Assembly (NCBI GenBank): GCA_009746045.1
Contig: RPFO01000655.1
Location: forward strand, 15,001-55,000
Length of the DNA stretch: 40,000 bases
Direction of reading: 5' to 3'
Source: Mesostigma viride
Taxonomy: Eukaryota > Streptophyta > Mesostigmatophyceae > Mesostigmatales > Mesostigmataceae
The notes below the pieces were generated by a model that saw nothing but the letters and a program-made list of their open reading frames with translations, searched no databases and was not told where the DNA came from. Shown here piece after piece: positions 8,978-17,539 of the stretch. Position 1 is the first letter of the stretch, and each line of letters begins with the position of its first letter. A program made the translations under genes and the position numbers.

Positions 8978-11900
8978 TGAACAAGTGTCCAGCCGCGGGC
9001 ATCAAGACGGTCCACTTCGCCGAGATGGCGGGCAAGACCGACTCGATGGAAGCCCAGGTGGCTGCCATCAAGCATGGTGAGGAGGCGACGGCGCCCCCCA
9101 ACCAATTCGAGACGGTGTACCGGGAGGACCCATTCTGGGCGCCCATGCCGGGTGACGTCGAGATCAACGCTGCGGAGGCTACCAAAGGCAAGCAGGCACG
9201 CAGCCCGCTTTCTTTTCAGCAGGCACCCATGTTGCCTGCCGGGCAGTTGCCCGCGTCCTTTTCCATGCCGCTGGCTGGGGTGCAATCTGCTTTTGAGCAT
9301 GCGAACCCTGCTGGGCTGGAGCAGCGTAGGCGATTGGCGCCTGTGTACCCAATGCCGTTCATTGTGGACGTACCCATGTTTTCAGCACGGCAGGTGGTCG
9401 ACACCTTCGGGCAGAAGGGGGTTGAGTGGCTGGGGTCGGTTGTGTCCGAGATCCAGTTGTTCGCAGATGGGCATGATGTGCGCACCTTGCGCAATTCTGA
9501 GTCCGTCACCTACGGGCGCCAGCCGGTAGAAGCCGCAGTGCCCGTGGTGCAAGCGGGAGTGGTCAGCACAAGTAGCCAGCAGCGCACTAGTGCAGTCCCC
9601 CAGGTTCCCACGGTGGTTCCATACCCCAATGGTGAGCCGTCCATGGCGTTCCAAGCAGTTGGAGCCTGTGGAGATGTATGGAGCGACATGGTGACATGTC
9701 CGTTGGTTGGCGCAGTCAAGCTTGATAGCGGTGCTCAGCCGCTAGTCATCAGCACGGACTTGGCCACCATGCTGAACCTGACCTACGAGAACGGTGGCTT
9801 AGTGGAAAGCCCCGTGTCTGTGTCAGGTTGGCAGGGTCCGGCTAGTAAGCCGTACGCTATGACGGCGGTTAAAGTCAACGTGATTTTCAATCCGTTGCGC
9901 GCCTCTAGCATGACCACCGTGTCCGCGTATGCGCTGGTGGTCAACAAGTGTGGATATTCCGCACTACTCGGGGTGGATGTCCTTGCTCGCGCCATGGTTC
10001 AGGTGGACTATAGGGCGGAGGAGGCATCTTACATCCCTGATTGGGATGGGGCTGGCCTGAAGCGGGCCAGCGTGCCGGTCTCATGCTTCAGTTCTTCAGC
10101 CGGGGCTGCACGCCTCAACCCTTCCGCGGCTGCGGGCGTGGTGGAGGTCAGCATGGTGGAGGTACGGGCGGCGGGCTCATCGGCGTGGGACAAGCATCGG
10201 ACGGTGCTGCCCCAGCCAACGGCGAGCATTGCCAAGATGCGCACGCAGTGGTCGCTGGATGCTGTGACGTCCACGCGGCAGCTGGCTATGCGCAAGCGGG
10301 TAACTGAAGCCGTCATCACCATTCCTCAGATGGCCAGCCATGGCCTCACTTTGCTGCAACCGGGTGTCTCGGAGGCCCAAGGTAATTTTTCTGCTGCAAT
10401 CTTACCGCAGGCCCCTGATTTTGCCAAGGGTGCGGTAGTGTTGGAACTGTTTGCGGGGATCGGAGGGGGCATTGCAGGCTTTTTGGCCGCAGGCGGCGTG
10501 TGCCGTAAACTCATCGCGGTAGAGCCATCGCACAAGGCGCGTCAGGTGTACTTCAGTCACTGTGGCGTGTTGTCGCGAGAGTATCCCGCGCAGTTTCCGC
10601 CATCAGCATGGCGTGACCCGTTTGGGGAATGTCCTCAAGATATCCGAGCCATCGGTGAGGTGCAGGTGCAGCAGTTGTTGCGCAGGCATCATGCCATCGA
10701 CTTGGTAATTGCGGGTTGGGAGTGCCAGGGCCTGAGCCAGGCAGGGCAAGGGCGGGGGCTAGCCGATCCGCGTAGCGCGCTGTTCTGGGAACTGTTGCGT
10801 GTGGTGGGACTGTTGCAGTCGCGTCAGCCCCATCCGCCTGCGTATCTGTTTGAGAACGTTGTGGCGGGTGACAGCCCACATCAGGCGGTGCGGGAGGACT
10901 GGGCTACAATCGTGGCACTCCTGGGGGAGCCCATCGTGTGTGACAACGCAGGGCTGGGTGGGCTCACGCATCGTTTGCGTGCCTATTGGACCAACGTGGC
11001 GTGTGCGACCGATGTGCAGGCGGTCTTGGGGGCCGTAGCAAGGCAGCATCCGAGTGTGTCTGCGGAGGTAGCATTGCCTTCCCACCTAGTCACGCAGAAG
11101 GTGGATAGCGAGGATCGCCCACCGTATGCACGCGTCAACCGGGTCGGGAGCCCCATGTGTGCACTGCCGACCCTGGTCAGTTACCAAGGGTCGACAGCAT
11201 ACCGTGATCGGGGTAAGGGTCTCGTTTGGGACACTACCACCGGTCTGTTGGTGCAGCCACCCGCAGAATTTCGTGAGGCCAGCATGGGTTTTCATGTCGG
11301 GGCCTCGGCGCTGCCGGGCGTGCTCGAGAGTGAGCGCTGGTCTTTGATAGGCCAGGCTATGTCGGTGTTGCAGGTCGGGTATGTGCTGCTTGCATCGGTT
11401 GCCGTGCGCCAGTCTGGGGGGGCGTCCCCAGCCAATCCGCCTCAGCAGGTTGAGGCGCGCGCAGCCAAACTGAAGCGCCCTGCAGCGACGGGGACTTCAT
11501 CAGCATGGGGGTGGCGTCTGCGACAGGTGTGGACTATCATTCTCATGACCGCCCTGCTGACCAGCACCGTGCTGGCCGGCGAGCCCACGCTGCATCGGGT
11601 AATACACCGTGCGGCACGCGAGGCTCCGGCGGTGGGTGTCACACCAGGCGTGGCAGCCTTTTCCTTGTTCCACGACGATGCGGCTAGGGCGCCGCATCTT
11701 GAGGCACATGCGGTAGCTGTGGGTGATCCCGCGGATACGCACCCCTGGGCTATTGGCGAACACCTTTCTGATGCGCAGCGCTCAGCCATGCTAAAGTGGC
11801 TAGGCACTGCAAGGGGGGCCTTCGCTTTCACAAGTGATGAACTGGGGTGTTTCAATGGTGGGACCATGCGTGTTCCATTGGACACTGACACCCCTTTGTT

Positions 11901-12378
11901 CCGACGCCAGCATCGCCTGAGTCAGGCCGAGTTGGATTTTGTAGCCGAGCAATGCAAGGAGTTAGAGGATGCCGGTATCATCAGGCAATCTTCCTCCAGC
12001 TATGCCGCTGCCGTTGTCGTTGCGCCCAAGAAGGACGCTATCACCGGGGCATGGACGGGTATGCGCATGGCCACCGATCTGCGGTTGCTGAATGCACACA
12101 CACCCGTGGACCGTTACCCCATGCCACGTGTGGATGATGTCCTGGATAAGATATCTCCTCATGTGAAGTTTGTGTCCTCGCTGGACCTGCGTAGCGGCTT
12201 TCATCAGATCGCAGTTGCGCCGGAGGATCAGCGGAAGCTTGCATTCTGGGGGGCGGCAATTTGTATGAGTGGGTGCGCATGCCCTTTGGGCACCGCAACG
12301 CTAGTGCTGTTTTCCAACGAGCTATGGACAAAGTGCTTGCAGGTCTTCCTTTCGCCGCTTGTTACATTGATGATGTAA
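8977..12378 (+). CDS. pol: Pol, N-terminal part: protease, DNA cytosine methyltransferase, RT palm/fingers
   Basis: Residue numbers count from the ATG at 8,977, which overlaps the gag stop (TGATG). The frame is open upstream through the zinc knuckle, so this ATG is probably not a real start. A retropepsin-like domain has LDSGAQ at 249-254 and ALLG at 329-332. A C5-cytosine methyltransferase follows: motif I LFAGIGGG at 491-498, motif IV WECQGLS with catalytic Cys 583, motif VI ENV at 626-628, motif VIII RLR at 666-668, and a motif-X-like GQA at 792-794. Unusual residues are Glu in place of the common Pro before Cys 583, and Gln in place of Asn in motif X. A hydrophobic helix (849-868) precedes the RT, whose first catalytic Asp is in SLDLRSGFHQ (Asp 1070). 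The frame is lost at the G run 12,248-12,253, in the middle of RT. Confidence 0.85.
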   Translation: MNKCPAAGIKTVHFAEMAGKTDSMEAQVAAIKHGEEATAPPNQFETVYREDPFWAPMPGDVEINAAEATKGKQARSPLSFQQAPMLPAGQLPASFSMPLAGVQSAFEHANPAGLEQRRRLAPVYPMPFIVDVPMFSARQVVDTFGQKGVEWLGSVVSEIQLFADGHDVRTLRNSESVTYGRQPVEAAVPVVQAGVVSTSSQQRTSAVPQVPTVVPYPNGEPSMAFQAVGACGDVWSDMVTCPLVGAVKLDSGAQPLVISTDLATMLNLTYENGGLVESPVSVSGWQGPASKPYAMTAVKVNVIFNPLRASSMTTVSAYALVVNKCGYSALLGVDVLARAMVQVDYRAEEASYIPDWDGAGLKRASVPVSCFSSSAGAARLNPSAAAGVVEVSMVEVRAAGSSAWDKHRTVLPQPTASIAKMRTQWSLDAVTSTRQLAMRKRVTEAVITIPQMASHGLTLLQPGVSEAQGNFSAAILPQAPDFAKGAVVLELFAGIGGGIAGFLAAGGVCRKLIAVEPSHKARQVYFSHCGVLSREYPAQFPPSAWRDPFGECPQDIRAIGEVQVQQLLRRHHAIDLVIAGWECQGLSQAGQGRGLADPRSALFWELLRVVGLLQSRQPHPPAYLFENVVAGDSPHQAVREDWATIVALLGEPIVCDNAGLGGLTHRLRAYWTNVACATDVQAVLGAVARQHPSVSAEVALPSHLVTQKVDSEDRPPYARVNRVGSPMCALPTLVSYQGSTAYRDRGKGLVWDTTTGLLVQPPAEFREASMGFHVGASALPGVLESERWSLIGQAMSVLQVGYVLLASVAVRQSGGASPANPPQQVEARAAKLKRPAATGTSSAWGWRLRQVWTIILMTALLTSTVLAGEPTLHRVIHRAAREAPAVGVTPGVAAFSLFHDDAARAPHLEAHAVAVGDPADTHPWAIGEHLSDAQRSAMLKWLGTARGAFAFTSDELGCFNGGTMRVPLDTDTPLFRRQHRLSQAELDFVAEQCKELEDAGIIRQSSSSYAAAVVVAPKKDAITGAWTGMRMATDLRLLNAHTPVDRYPMPRVDDVLDKISPHVKFVSSLDLRSGFHQIAVAPEDQRKLAFWGAAICMSGCACPLGTATLVLFSNELWTKCLQVFLSPLVTLMM

Positions 12379-15014
12379 TCGTCTTTAGCGCGACATTTGA
12401 GGAGCACCTGGCGCACTTGGAGCAGGTTCGCTTGGCTCTCGAGGAGCATAATATGCGGCTGCACCCTGAGAAGTGCAAGTTCGCCCAGCGGACCCTCTCA
12501 TTCCTTGGTCATCAGATTGTGCCGGGTGGCCGGACGCCTGATGCCGCCAAGGTCGAATCCATTGTGCAGGCCGCCGTACCCACGGATGTCTCAGGGGTGC
12601 GGGCGTATTTGGGTTTGGCTGGCTATTACCGAGGTTACATTGAGAACTTCAGCAGCAAGGTGAAGCCCTTGACCGAGTTACTCAAGAAGGGGTGCGTGTG
12701 GGCGTGGGGTCCCGCACAGCAACGCGCCATCGAGACAATCAAGCAGGAGCTCACGTCGGCCCCGATTCTGCGCGCCCCTGACTATGCTTTGCCGTTTGTG
12801 TTATATACCGACTGGTCCAAGGTAGGACTGGGTGCGGTCTTGGCGCAAAAGGATGGTGATGGGCGCGAGCACGTTATTGCTTATGCTAGTCGCAGCAACA
12901 ACCCAGCGGAGAGCCGGTATTCTTCCTATGAGGGGGAGGCACTGGCTGTGGTGTGGGCCATCAAGCACTTTCGCCCGTATTTAGTTGGGCGCGTGTTTAC
13001 TCTGGTGACAGACCACCAGCCGCTTCAGTGGCTAATGACCAACACCAACCTGACGGGTAAGCTCGCCCGATGGGCCATGATTATCCAGGAGTACCACATG
13101 ACCATTGTGCATCGGGCCGGCAAGGACCATGTCAACGCCGATGTGCTATCCCGATACGCCATGCCTACCACTGTTGACCACACTGGAGCCCGGGCCATGG
13201 GTGCCGAGGGCTCGTCGGGTTCTGTGGTCTTTGTGAACGCTGCTGGGTATGCGGCCGACGATGAGGAGGAGGCGTGGTGGCGCAGTGTCGAGTACTCTGT
13301 GGCGGACTTCGGCATCAGCGACGACCCGGTGCGGCCGTCGCCATTCACGCCATCCAAAGCTGTGTGCGCTATGGAAGAGGGTAGGTCTCTGTCCTTTGAC
13401 ATTGATCCTTCTCTGCAGCAGCTGATCGCTGTGCAGGCTCTCTTAGCGCGTAGCTCTCTTGCTGATTGCTACACCGCTGATATCTGGCTAGATGGTCGAG
13501 TTTTGGAGCAAGTGCAGGGTGCTGTCTTGACTCCTACTCCAGTCGATTGGACTCCTGCTCAGAAGGCGACGGAGTTGAACAGGGTGCAGCACAGGGCTGC
13601 AACCTATGGTTGGGAAGATGGGGTTTTGTACAAGCTGTTGGGCAAGCGTAGGGTGGTCGTCCCACCGCCTGACAAGCGCGTTGCTATAGTGCAGGCGTAC
13701 CACGAGCGGTATGGTCACTTGGGTGGCAATCGCACGCTCAGCCTCGTACGGACCAGCTATTGGTGGAATAACATGCGACACACAGTGGCCCAGGTAGTGG
13801 CCAGCTGTGTCCCGTGTGCTCGAACCAAGGCTAACTTTAGCGCAGATCATGGTGCCAAGGAGCTGATGTCGCTTCCCATCAAGGGCTTGTTTTATCGCTG
13901 GCACGTCGATCTGTGCGGGCCGTTTCAGGAGAGCCCTGACGGCAACCTCTATGTCATGGTATGCGTGGAGAGCTTTAGCAAATGGGTTGAGTTGATCCCC
14001 ATTGCTGACAAGCATGCCGCTACCACAGCGAAGCATTTTGCAGACATCATCACCAGGTTTGGGGCTCCCGCGGAGGTAGTCACGGACCAGGGTGGTGAGT
14101 TCAGGGGTGAGTTCCAGGAGTTGCTGGATGGATGTCTTATTGATCACCGTCGCACTTCTCGGGAGCATCCTCAGGCCAATGGTTTGGCTGAGAGATTGGT
14201 GCAGACCGTCAAGCAGGCGCTGCGCAAGTGGAGCCTGCAGGTGCCGGAGTCGGCCAGGTGGGATCGCGAGTTGGCATGGATTGCCATGGGTTATCGCATG
14301 TCTCCCCAGGAGTCTCTCGCTACCTTCTCCCCGTATTTCCTTCTGTTCGGGCGTAATCCTCTTTTGCCTACGGAGGCACAGGTTGCGCACCCCGAACCCA
14401 TGGCCTTCGACAACGCTCAGCAATTTTTGGTTGAGGTGCTGGCCAGGGCAGAGACTTTTAAGAAGGTCATGCCCATCGCGATGAACAACTTGTTCATTGC
14501 TCAGCACAGGGACTCCCTGCGTTACGCTCAGCGCCGGGGGGGCGCATACATGGCTCGCCAGCTGCGGTTTAGGCCAGGGCAGTATGTTTTCCTGCGCACT
14601 CAGCTGAAGCACACTTTGGATGTGGAGGCGGGGCCCACCATTTTGCGCATTGTGGCTATCAAACCATCGGGAGTGGCAATTTTGGAGGGCGCCGACGGGA
14701 GCCGTACGACAGACAACCTCAGCAATCTCAGTCCCTGCTCACTGCCCAATTTGGTCCACGACCTCCAACCGCACACATCTCGCCGAGTCAAGGACGCCCA
14801 GTGTCAGGTTTGTCACCGGGTCGATCAGGCGGAGTCCATGTTATTGTGTGATCAGTGTAACTGTGGTTGGCACATGCAGTGCTTGCAGCCCGTGGTCACC
14901 AGCATTCCGGAGGGGGATTGGTTTTGTCCAGTGTGCACCGCTGCGCAGTTTACCTCCCGCAGCTTGACTGCGGTCACCGCTGCCCTTGTCTTGGTACGAT
15001 CGCTGTCTTCGTGA
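12261..15014 (+). CDS. pol: Pol, C-terminal part: RT, RNase H, integrase, PHD finger
   Basis: Continuation of the RT in a new frame. The first codon is not an initiator; the join lies at the G run ending 12,253. RT motif YIDD is at residues 35-38 of this segment. RNase H acidic residues lie in TDWS (Asp 184), YEGEAL and TDHQPL (Asp 251). The integrase has an HHCC zinc domain (His 481, His 486, Cys 516, Cys 519) and a DDE core with Asp 550, Asp 609 and Glu 644, the last two 35 residues apart. A GPY/F-like C-terminal module follows. A complete C4HC3 PHD finger (848-892) then takes the place where many Ty3/gypsy elements carry a chromodomain. PHD fingers commonly bind histone H3 tails, so a role in target choice is a reasonable inference. 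Stop TGA is at 15,012-15,014. Confidence 0.9.
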   Translation: MYEWVRMPFGHRNASAVFQRAMDKVLAGLPFAACYIDDVIVFSATFEEHLAHLEQVRLALEEHNMRLHPEKCKFAQRTLSFLGHQIVPGGRTPDAAKVESIVQAAVPTDVSGVRAYLGLAGYYRGYIENFSSKVKPLTELLKKGCVWAWGPAQQRAIETIKQELTSAPILRAPDYALPFVLYTDWSKVGLGAVLAQKDGDGREHVIAYASRSNNPAESRYSSYEGEALAVVWAIKHFRPYLVGRVFTLVTDHQPLQWLMTNTNLTGKLARWAMIIQEYHMTIVHRAGKDHVNADVLSRYAMPTTVDHTGARAMGAEGSSGSVVFVNAAGYAADDEEEAWWRSVEYSVADFGISDDPVRPSPFTPSKAVCAMEEGRSLSFDIDPSLQQLIAVQALLARSSLADCYTADIWLDGRVLEQVQGAVLTPTPVDWTPAQKATELNRVQHRAATYGWEDGVLYKLLGKRRVVVPPPDKRVAIVQAYHERYGHLGGNRTLSLVRTSYWWNNMRHTVAQVVASCVPCARTKANFSADHGAKELMSLPIKGLFYRWHVDLCGPFQESPDGNLYVMVCVESFSKWVELIPIADKHAATTAKHFADIITRFGAPAEVVTDQGGEFRGEFQELLDGCLIDHRRTSREHPQANGLAERLVQTVKQALRKWSLQVPESARWDRELAWIAMGYRMSPQESLATFSPYFLLFGRNPLLPTEAQVAHPEPMAFDNAQQFLVEVLARAETFKKVMPIAMNNLFIAQHRDSLRYAQRRGGAYMARQLRFRPGQYVFLRTQLKHTLDVEAGPTILRIVAIKPSGVAILEGADGSRTTDNLSNLSPCSLPNLVHDLQPHTSRRVKDAQCQVCHRVDQAESMLLCDQCNCGWHMQCLQPVVTSIPEGDWFCPVCTAAQFTSRSLTAVTAALVLVRSLSS

Positions 15015-15031
15015 TGGGGCCGGTCGCCAGC

Positions 15032-15040
15032 GAGGGGGGG
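15032..15040 (+). promoter_or_regulatory. Candidate polypurine tract
   Basis: GAGGGGGGG lies 17 bases after the pol stop and directly before the first R repeat. A polypurine tract primes plus-strand DNA at the start of the 3' LTR. Its position would make the functional LTR begin with the R repeat, not at the TGTC end that was actually integrated. This conflict is discussed under findings. Confidence 0.5.
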
Positions 15041-15183
15041 AATCATGGGACAGGTCCTCGCCCACCCCACAGGGCATGCAGTTAAGGCAGGCACATCAGC
15101 TCAGCTCATTTGGGTTTTACCAAATTAAGCTGAGTGGCCAGCCGCCATGGTGGCGCCGGAGATTGTGGCACGCAGACGCGACA
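15041..15183 (+). repeat. R repeat, internal copy
   Basis: 143 bases starting aatcatgggac and ending cgcgaca, identical by eye to 16,021-16,163. It is joined to the following L repeat through the two bases GC (15,184-15,185), giving a perfect palindrome GACAGCTGTC at 15,180-15,189. That palindrome looks like two element ends joined head to tail. Confidence 0.85.
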
Positions 15184-15185
15184 GC

Positions 15186-16020
15186 TGTCACGGACGCGCG
15201 CTATGTCATCCGGGCGCCCACTATGCACAAGACCGGTGACGTGCGCAAGGAATTTGTCTTCTACGCATTTTCGACAAAGGCTAGTGACCGGGGGGGACAC
15301 TAGCACTTGCAGCATAAGAGCGGACGAAAGTGTACGTGCACGCGCGCCGGGCCAGGCACAGCTGGGCGCGCAGCACTGACTTGAGCGGACGGCAGCACAA
15401 GTGTGCAGCGTCGAGAGGATCATACGCGTGTTAGTGGACAGCTGGAGCTGAAGCTGTACTGCTGGACTTCAACAGCGCCGAGGCTATTGACAGGCCAGGT
15501 GTCTTTGTGGTGTAGAATAGCGGGTCAACGTTATGAGGACTGGACAGAAAATGGAAAAGGACAATTTGCGGTGCGGAGCCAGATCGCTGGAATGAATGCG
15601 AAATCGCTGGCAGCCCTAAAAAGGGATTTCTTCTAGAAAGGAACGATTAGACGCAATGTTTGCTGGGCCACTCACACGCAAGGTGTGAGCGTGCAGATTG
15701 TCTGAAGGATATTATGCTTCGACCTTGCTGGACGTGACTCAATGTCGGACATTCCCAGGGACAGAAATGCCGGAGCCTCTAGGAGATGAGATCGGCAACA
15801 GGGTAGCAATTTAGATTTGTCGGGATGCCTTCCTGCTTTTGTTGGCATGTGTGGTAGAAAGCCAGGACGGCAACTGGAATGCGGTTTCTATTCGCATGGT
15901 TCAGGCAGCAAGATAGTTTTGGCATTCCTGGCTGGACTGACAAGTGTGGCGTGTGTCATGCGCCGGTGTGGCATGACGAATGGTTTGGTTCATAGTCGAA
16001 GAGGACTCTCACGCAGCGTG
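15186..16020 (+). repeat. L repeat, right copy
   Basis: 835 bases matching 5,737-6,568. By eye the only differences are seven instead of eight G in one run and an extra CCGG near 15,962. It starts TGTCACGG and is followed directly by the second R repeat rather than by the leader. Confidence 0.85.
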
Positions 16021-16163
16021 AATCATGGGACAGGTCCTCGCCCACCCCACAGGGCATGCAGTTAAGGCAGGCACATCAGCTCAGCTCATTTGGGTTTTAC
16101 CAAATTAAGCTGAGTGGCCAGCCGCCATGGTGGCGCCGGAGATTGTGGCACGCAGACGCGACA
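16021..16163 (+). repeat. R repeat, terminal copy
   Basis: Identical to 15,041-15,183 and forming the right edge of the element. Its last 16 bases, inverted, resemble the first 16 of the L repeat (TGTC then 8 of the next 12 positions match), as expected of the paired ends seen by an integrase. GGCT follows at 16,164. Confidence 0.85.
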
Positions 16164-16418
16164 GGCTAGCAACGGGCCGCGGGGCCCGTGGGGAGAAAAC
16201 AGGAGCATACCCCTCGGGGAGGTGCTTATCCCATTTCTCCTTGTCAATCATGCGGGCGCGGAGTACGGATAGTCCCAGAAGCCCTGCATCTTCAAGCAGT
16301 TGTGTCACATAGGTCCGGGTCGCGCCGCGCCGGTGCCCGGCGCGCGCAAGTCTGCCAGTGGGTTGCGATGGGACAAGGGGACCCTGCCATAGGAGGAGGT
16401 GTCTACCTGGTTGGCCCG
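16164..16418 (-). pseudogene. LINE-A coding end, interrupted by the Ty3/gypsy element (5' part)
   Basis: This resumes the LINE-A C-terminal coding region broken off at 5,736 and matches 17,770-18,024 base for base over long stretches. It includes the frame reading MTQLLEDAGL...KEKWDKHLPEGYAP (minus strand). At 16,418 it gives way to a TATG array instead of continuing into LINE-A as the paralogue does. Confidence 0.8.
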
Positions 16419-16460
16419 TATGTATGTATGTATGTATGTATGTATGTATGTATGTATGTA
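16419..16460. repeat. TATG tetranucleotide array
   Basis: About ten copies of TATG. On the minus strand this is the 3' tail of the LINE-B fragment to the right, directly after its A-rich 3' UTR end. Confidence 0.8.
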
Positions 16461-16982
16461 TTAAAAATATAATTACTTACAGCAGAGTGAAATCACTCAA
16501 ACCAAAACAAACGCCCAGCTAGAAACCTATATACAGAGCCATGTCAAAGCTCTATACTACGATAAGACCAATGGAAACGCCTAACGGGAGGAACCTAATA
16601 GCCCTGCTGCACCGCAAAATCAGCCCGCGTACGGCGGAGCATGATGTCAGCCATGGCCCGAGTCAGCGCCACCGACAAGCGCTGACGCCAATATGACGTC
16701 CAGGTCCGCGCCGACCATGGGGCCCGCTGGCCCTCCAGGTCCAGCCGGTCCTCCCGGAGCCGGCAACACTCCTTGAAGAAGGCGGAGGTCAGGGGCCCCA
16801 TGGCCCCAAACTCCTCCAGGACAAAGGGCACCACACGATGGTGCCCGACGTCGCCGTAGGCCAGGAGCTTGGCCCGCTCCGCCCGGTCCGCCGTGTAACC
16901 TGCCGTGAGGGAGGCCCCAGCCACGTGGCTAAGAGCCAAGGGCCGCGCCACCGAAACGTCAATAAGCAGATGCCGGCCACCG
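16461..16982 (-). pseudogene. LINE-B non-LTR retrotransposon, 5'-truncated 3' end
   Basis: The minus-strand frame ending at 16,595 encodes about 128 residues of a LINE C-terminus: an LLIDVSVARPL segment, then ADRAERAKL, then VPFVLEEFGAMGP, then a W/Y-rich helix with LSVALTRAMADIMLRR. This order is the familiar tail of RT proteins from non-LTR elements in algae and fungi. It differs from LINE-A. The 3' UTR runs 16,461-16,594, and the tail is the tetranucleotide array at 16,419-16,460. The 5' truncation point at 16,982 abuts a GTAT array. This is a dead fragment without RT or endonuclease domains. Confidence 0.75.
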
Positions 16983-17172
16983 TGTATGTATGTATGTATG
17001 TATGTATGTATGTATGTATGTATGTATGTATGTATGTATGTATGTATGTATGTATGTATGTATGTATGTATGTATGTATGTATGTATGTATGTATGTATG
17101 TATGTATGTATGTATGTATGTATGTATGTATGTATGTATGTATGTATGTATGTATGTATGTATGTATGTATG

Positions 17173-17238
<66 letters not shown>

Positions 17239-17320
17239 TGTAAGTATGTATGTAAGTATGTAAGTAAGTAAGTAAGTATGTAAGTAAGTAAGTAAGTATG
17301 TAAGTAAGTAAGTAAGTAAG
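16983..17320. repeat. Tetranucleotide array (GTAT / GTAA), duplicated block
   Basis: About 220 bases of GTAT followed by mixed GTAA/GTAT. The transition region has the same order of variants as 5,119-5,241, so it is a duplicate of that array with a shorter GTAT part. Confidence 0.85.
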
Positions 17321-17483
17321 TCCTTGCGTGTCATGCGCATGGACATGCCACGGAGTATACTTCGCTAATCTCATCAGGAAAAAAAATAAGTACACGAAAG
17401 TTACAAATATCGTCTGCATCATGCCCCAACCTCATAGTCACTAGAGGGGGATATAATCCTCATCTGAGCTAGCTGTCCTCTAC

Positions 17484-17486
<3 letters not shown>
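17321..17486 (-). mobile_element. LINE-A 3' end fragment (duplicate of 5,242-5,406)
   Basis: By eye identical to 5,242-5,406, including the unusual AGGAAAAAAAATAAG in the 3' UTR. It marks the second copy of the local segmental duplication. Confidence 0.8.

Positions 17487-17539
<53 letters not shown>

Larger units (their letters stand above)
5737..16163 (+). mobile_element. Ty3/gypsy retrotransposon with DNA methyltransferase and PHD finger, split-direct-repeat ends
   Basis: This 10,427-bp insertion is bounded by TGTC...GACA and by a GGCT target-site duplication, and is confirmed by the empty site at 17,770. Its order is: L repeat (832 bp), leader, gag, pol (protease, C5-methyltransferase, RT, RNase H, integrase, PHD finger), a G-rich tract, R repeat (143 bp), two bases GC, L repeat (835 bp), R repeat (143 bp). 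The L copies differ by eye only in one G of a G run and a 4-base CCGG; the R copies are identical. The insertion is therefore young. The coding part is interrupted by two one-base frameshifts in G runs (8,834-8,840 and 12,248-12,253). With these set aside, one reading frame would cover gag through PHD. It lies in LINE-A sequence, in opposite orientation to it. Confidence 0.9.

Noticed and set aside
8975-8979. TGATG stop-start overlap as a termination-reinitiation signal between gag and pol
   Set aside because: The zinc knuckle belonging to gag is already in the pol frame upstream, so the overlap is a by-product of the G-run frameshift.
6568-15041. The leader-to-pol segment as a spliced intron of an L-R transcript
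   Set aside because: The L-R junction would need an intron starting GT but ending GG. There is no AG acceptor, and the split-repeat or circle explanation accounts for it better.
5737-16163. Classification as a tyrosine-recombinase (DIRS/PAT) element because of the split repeats
   Set aside because: Pol clearly encodes an HHCC/DDE integrase of the Ty3/gypsy type, no tyrosine recombinase is visible, and there is a target-site duplication.
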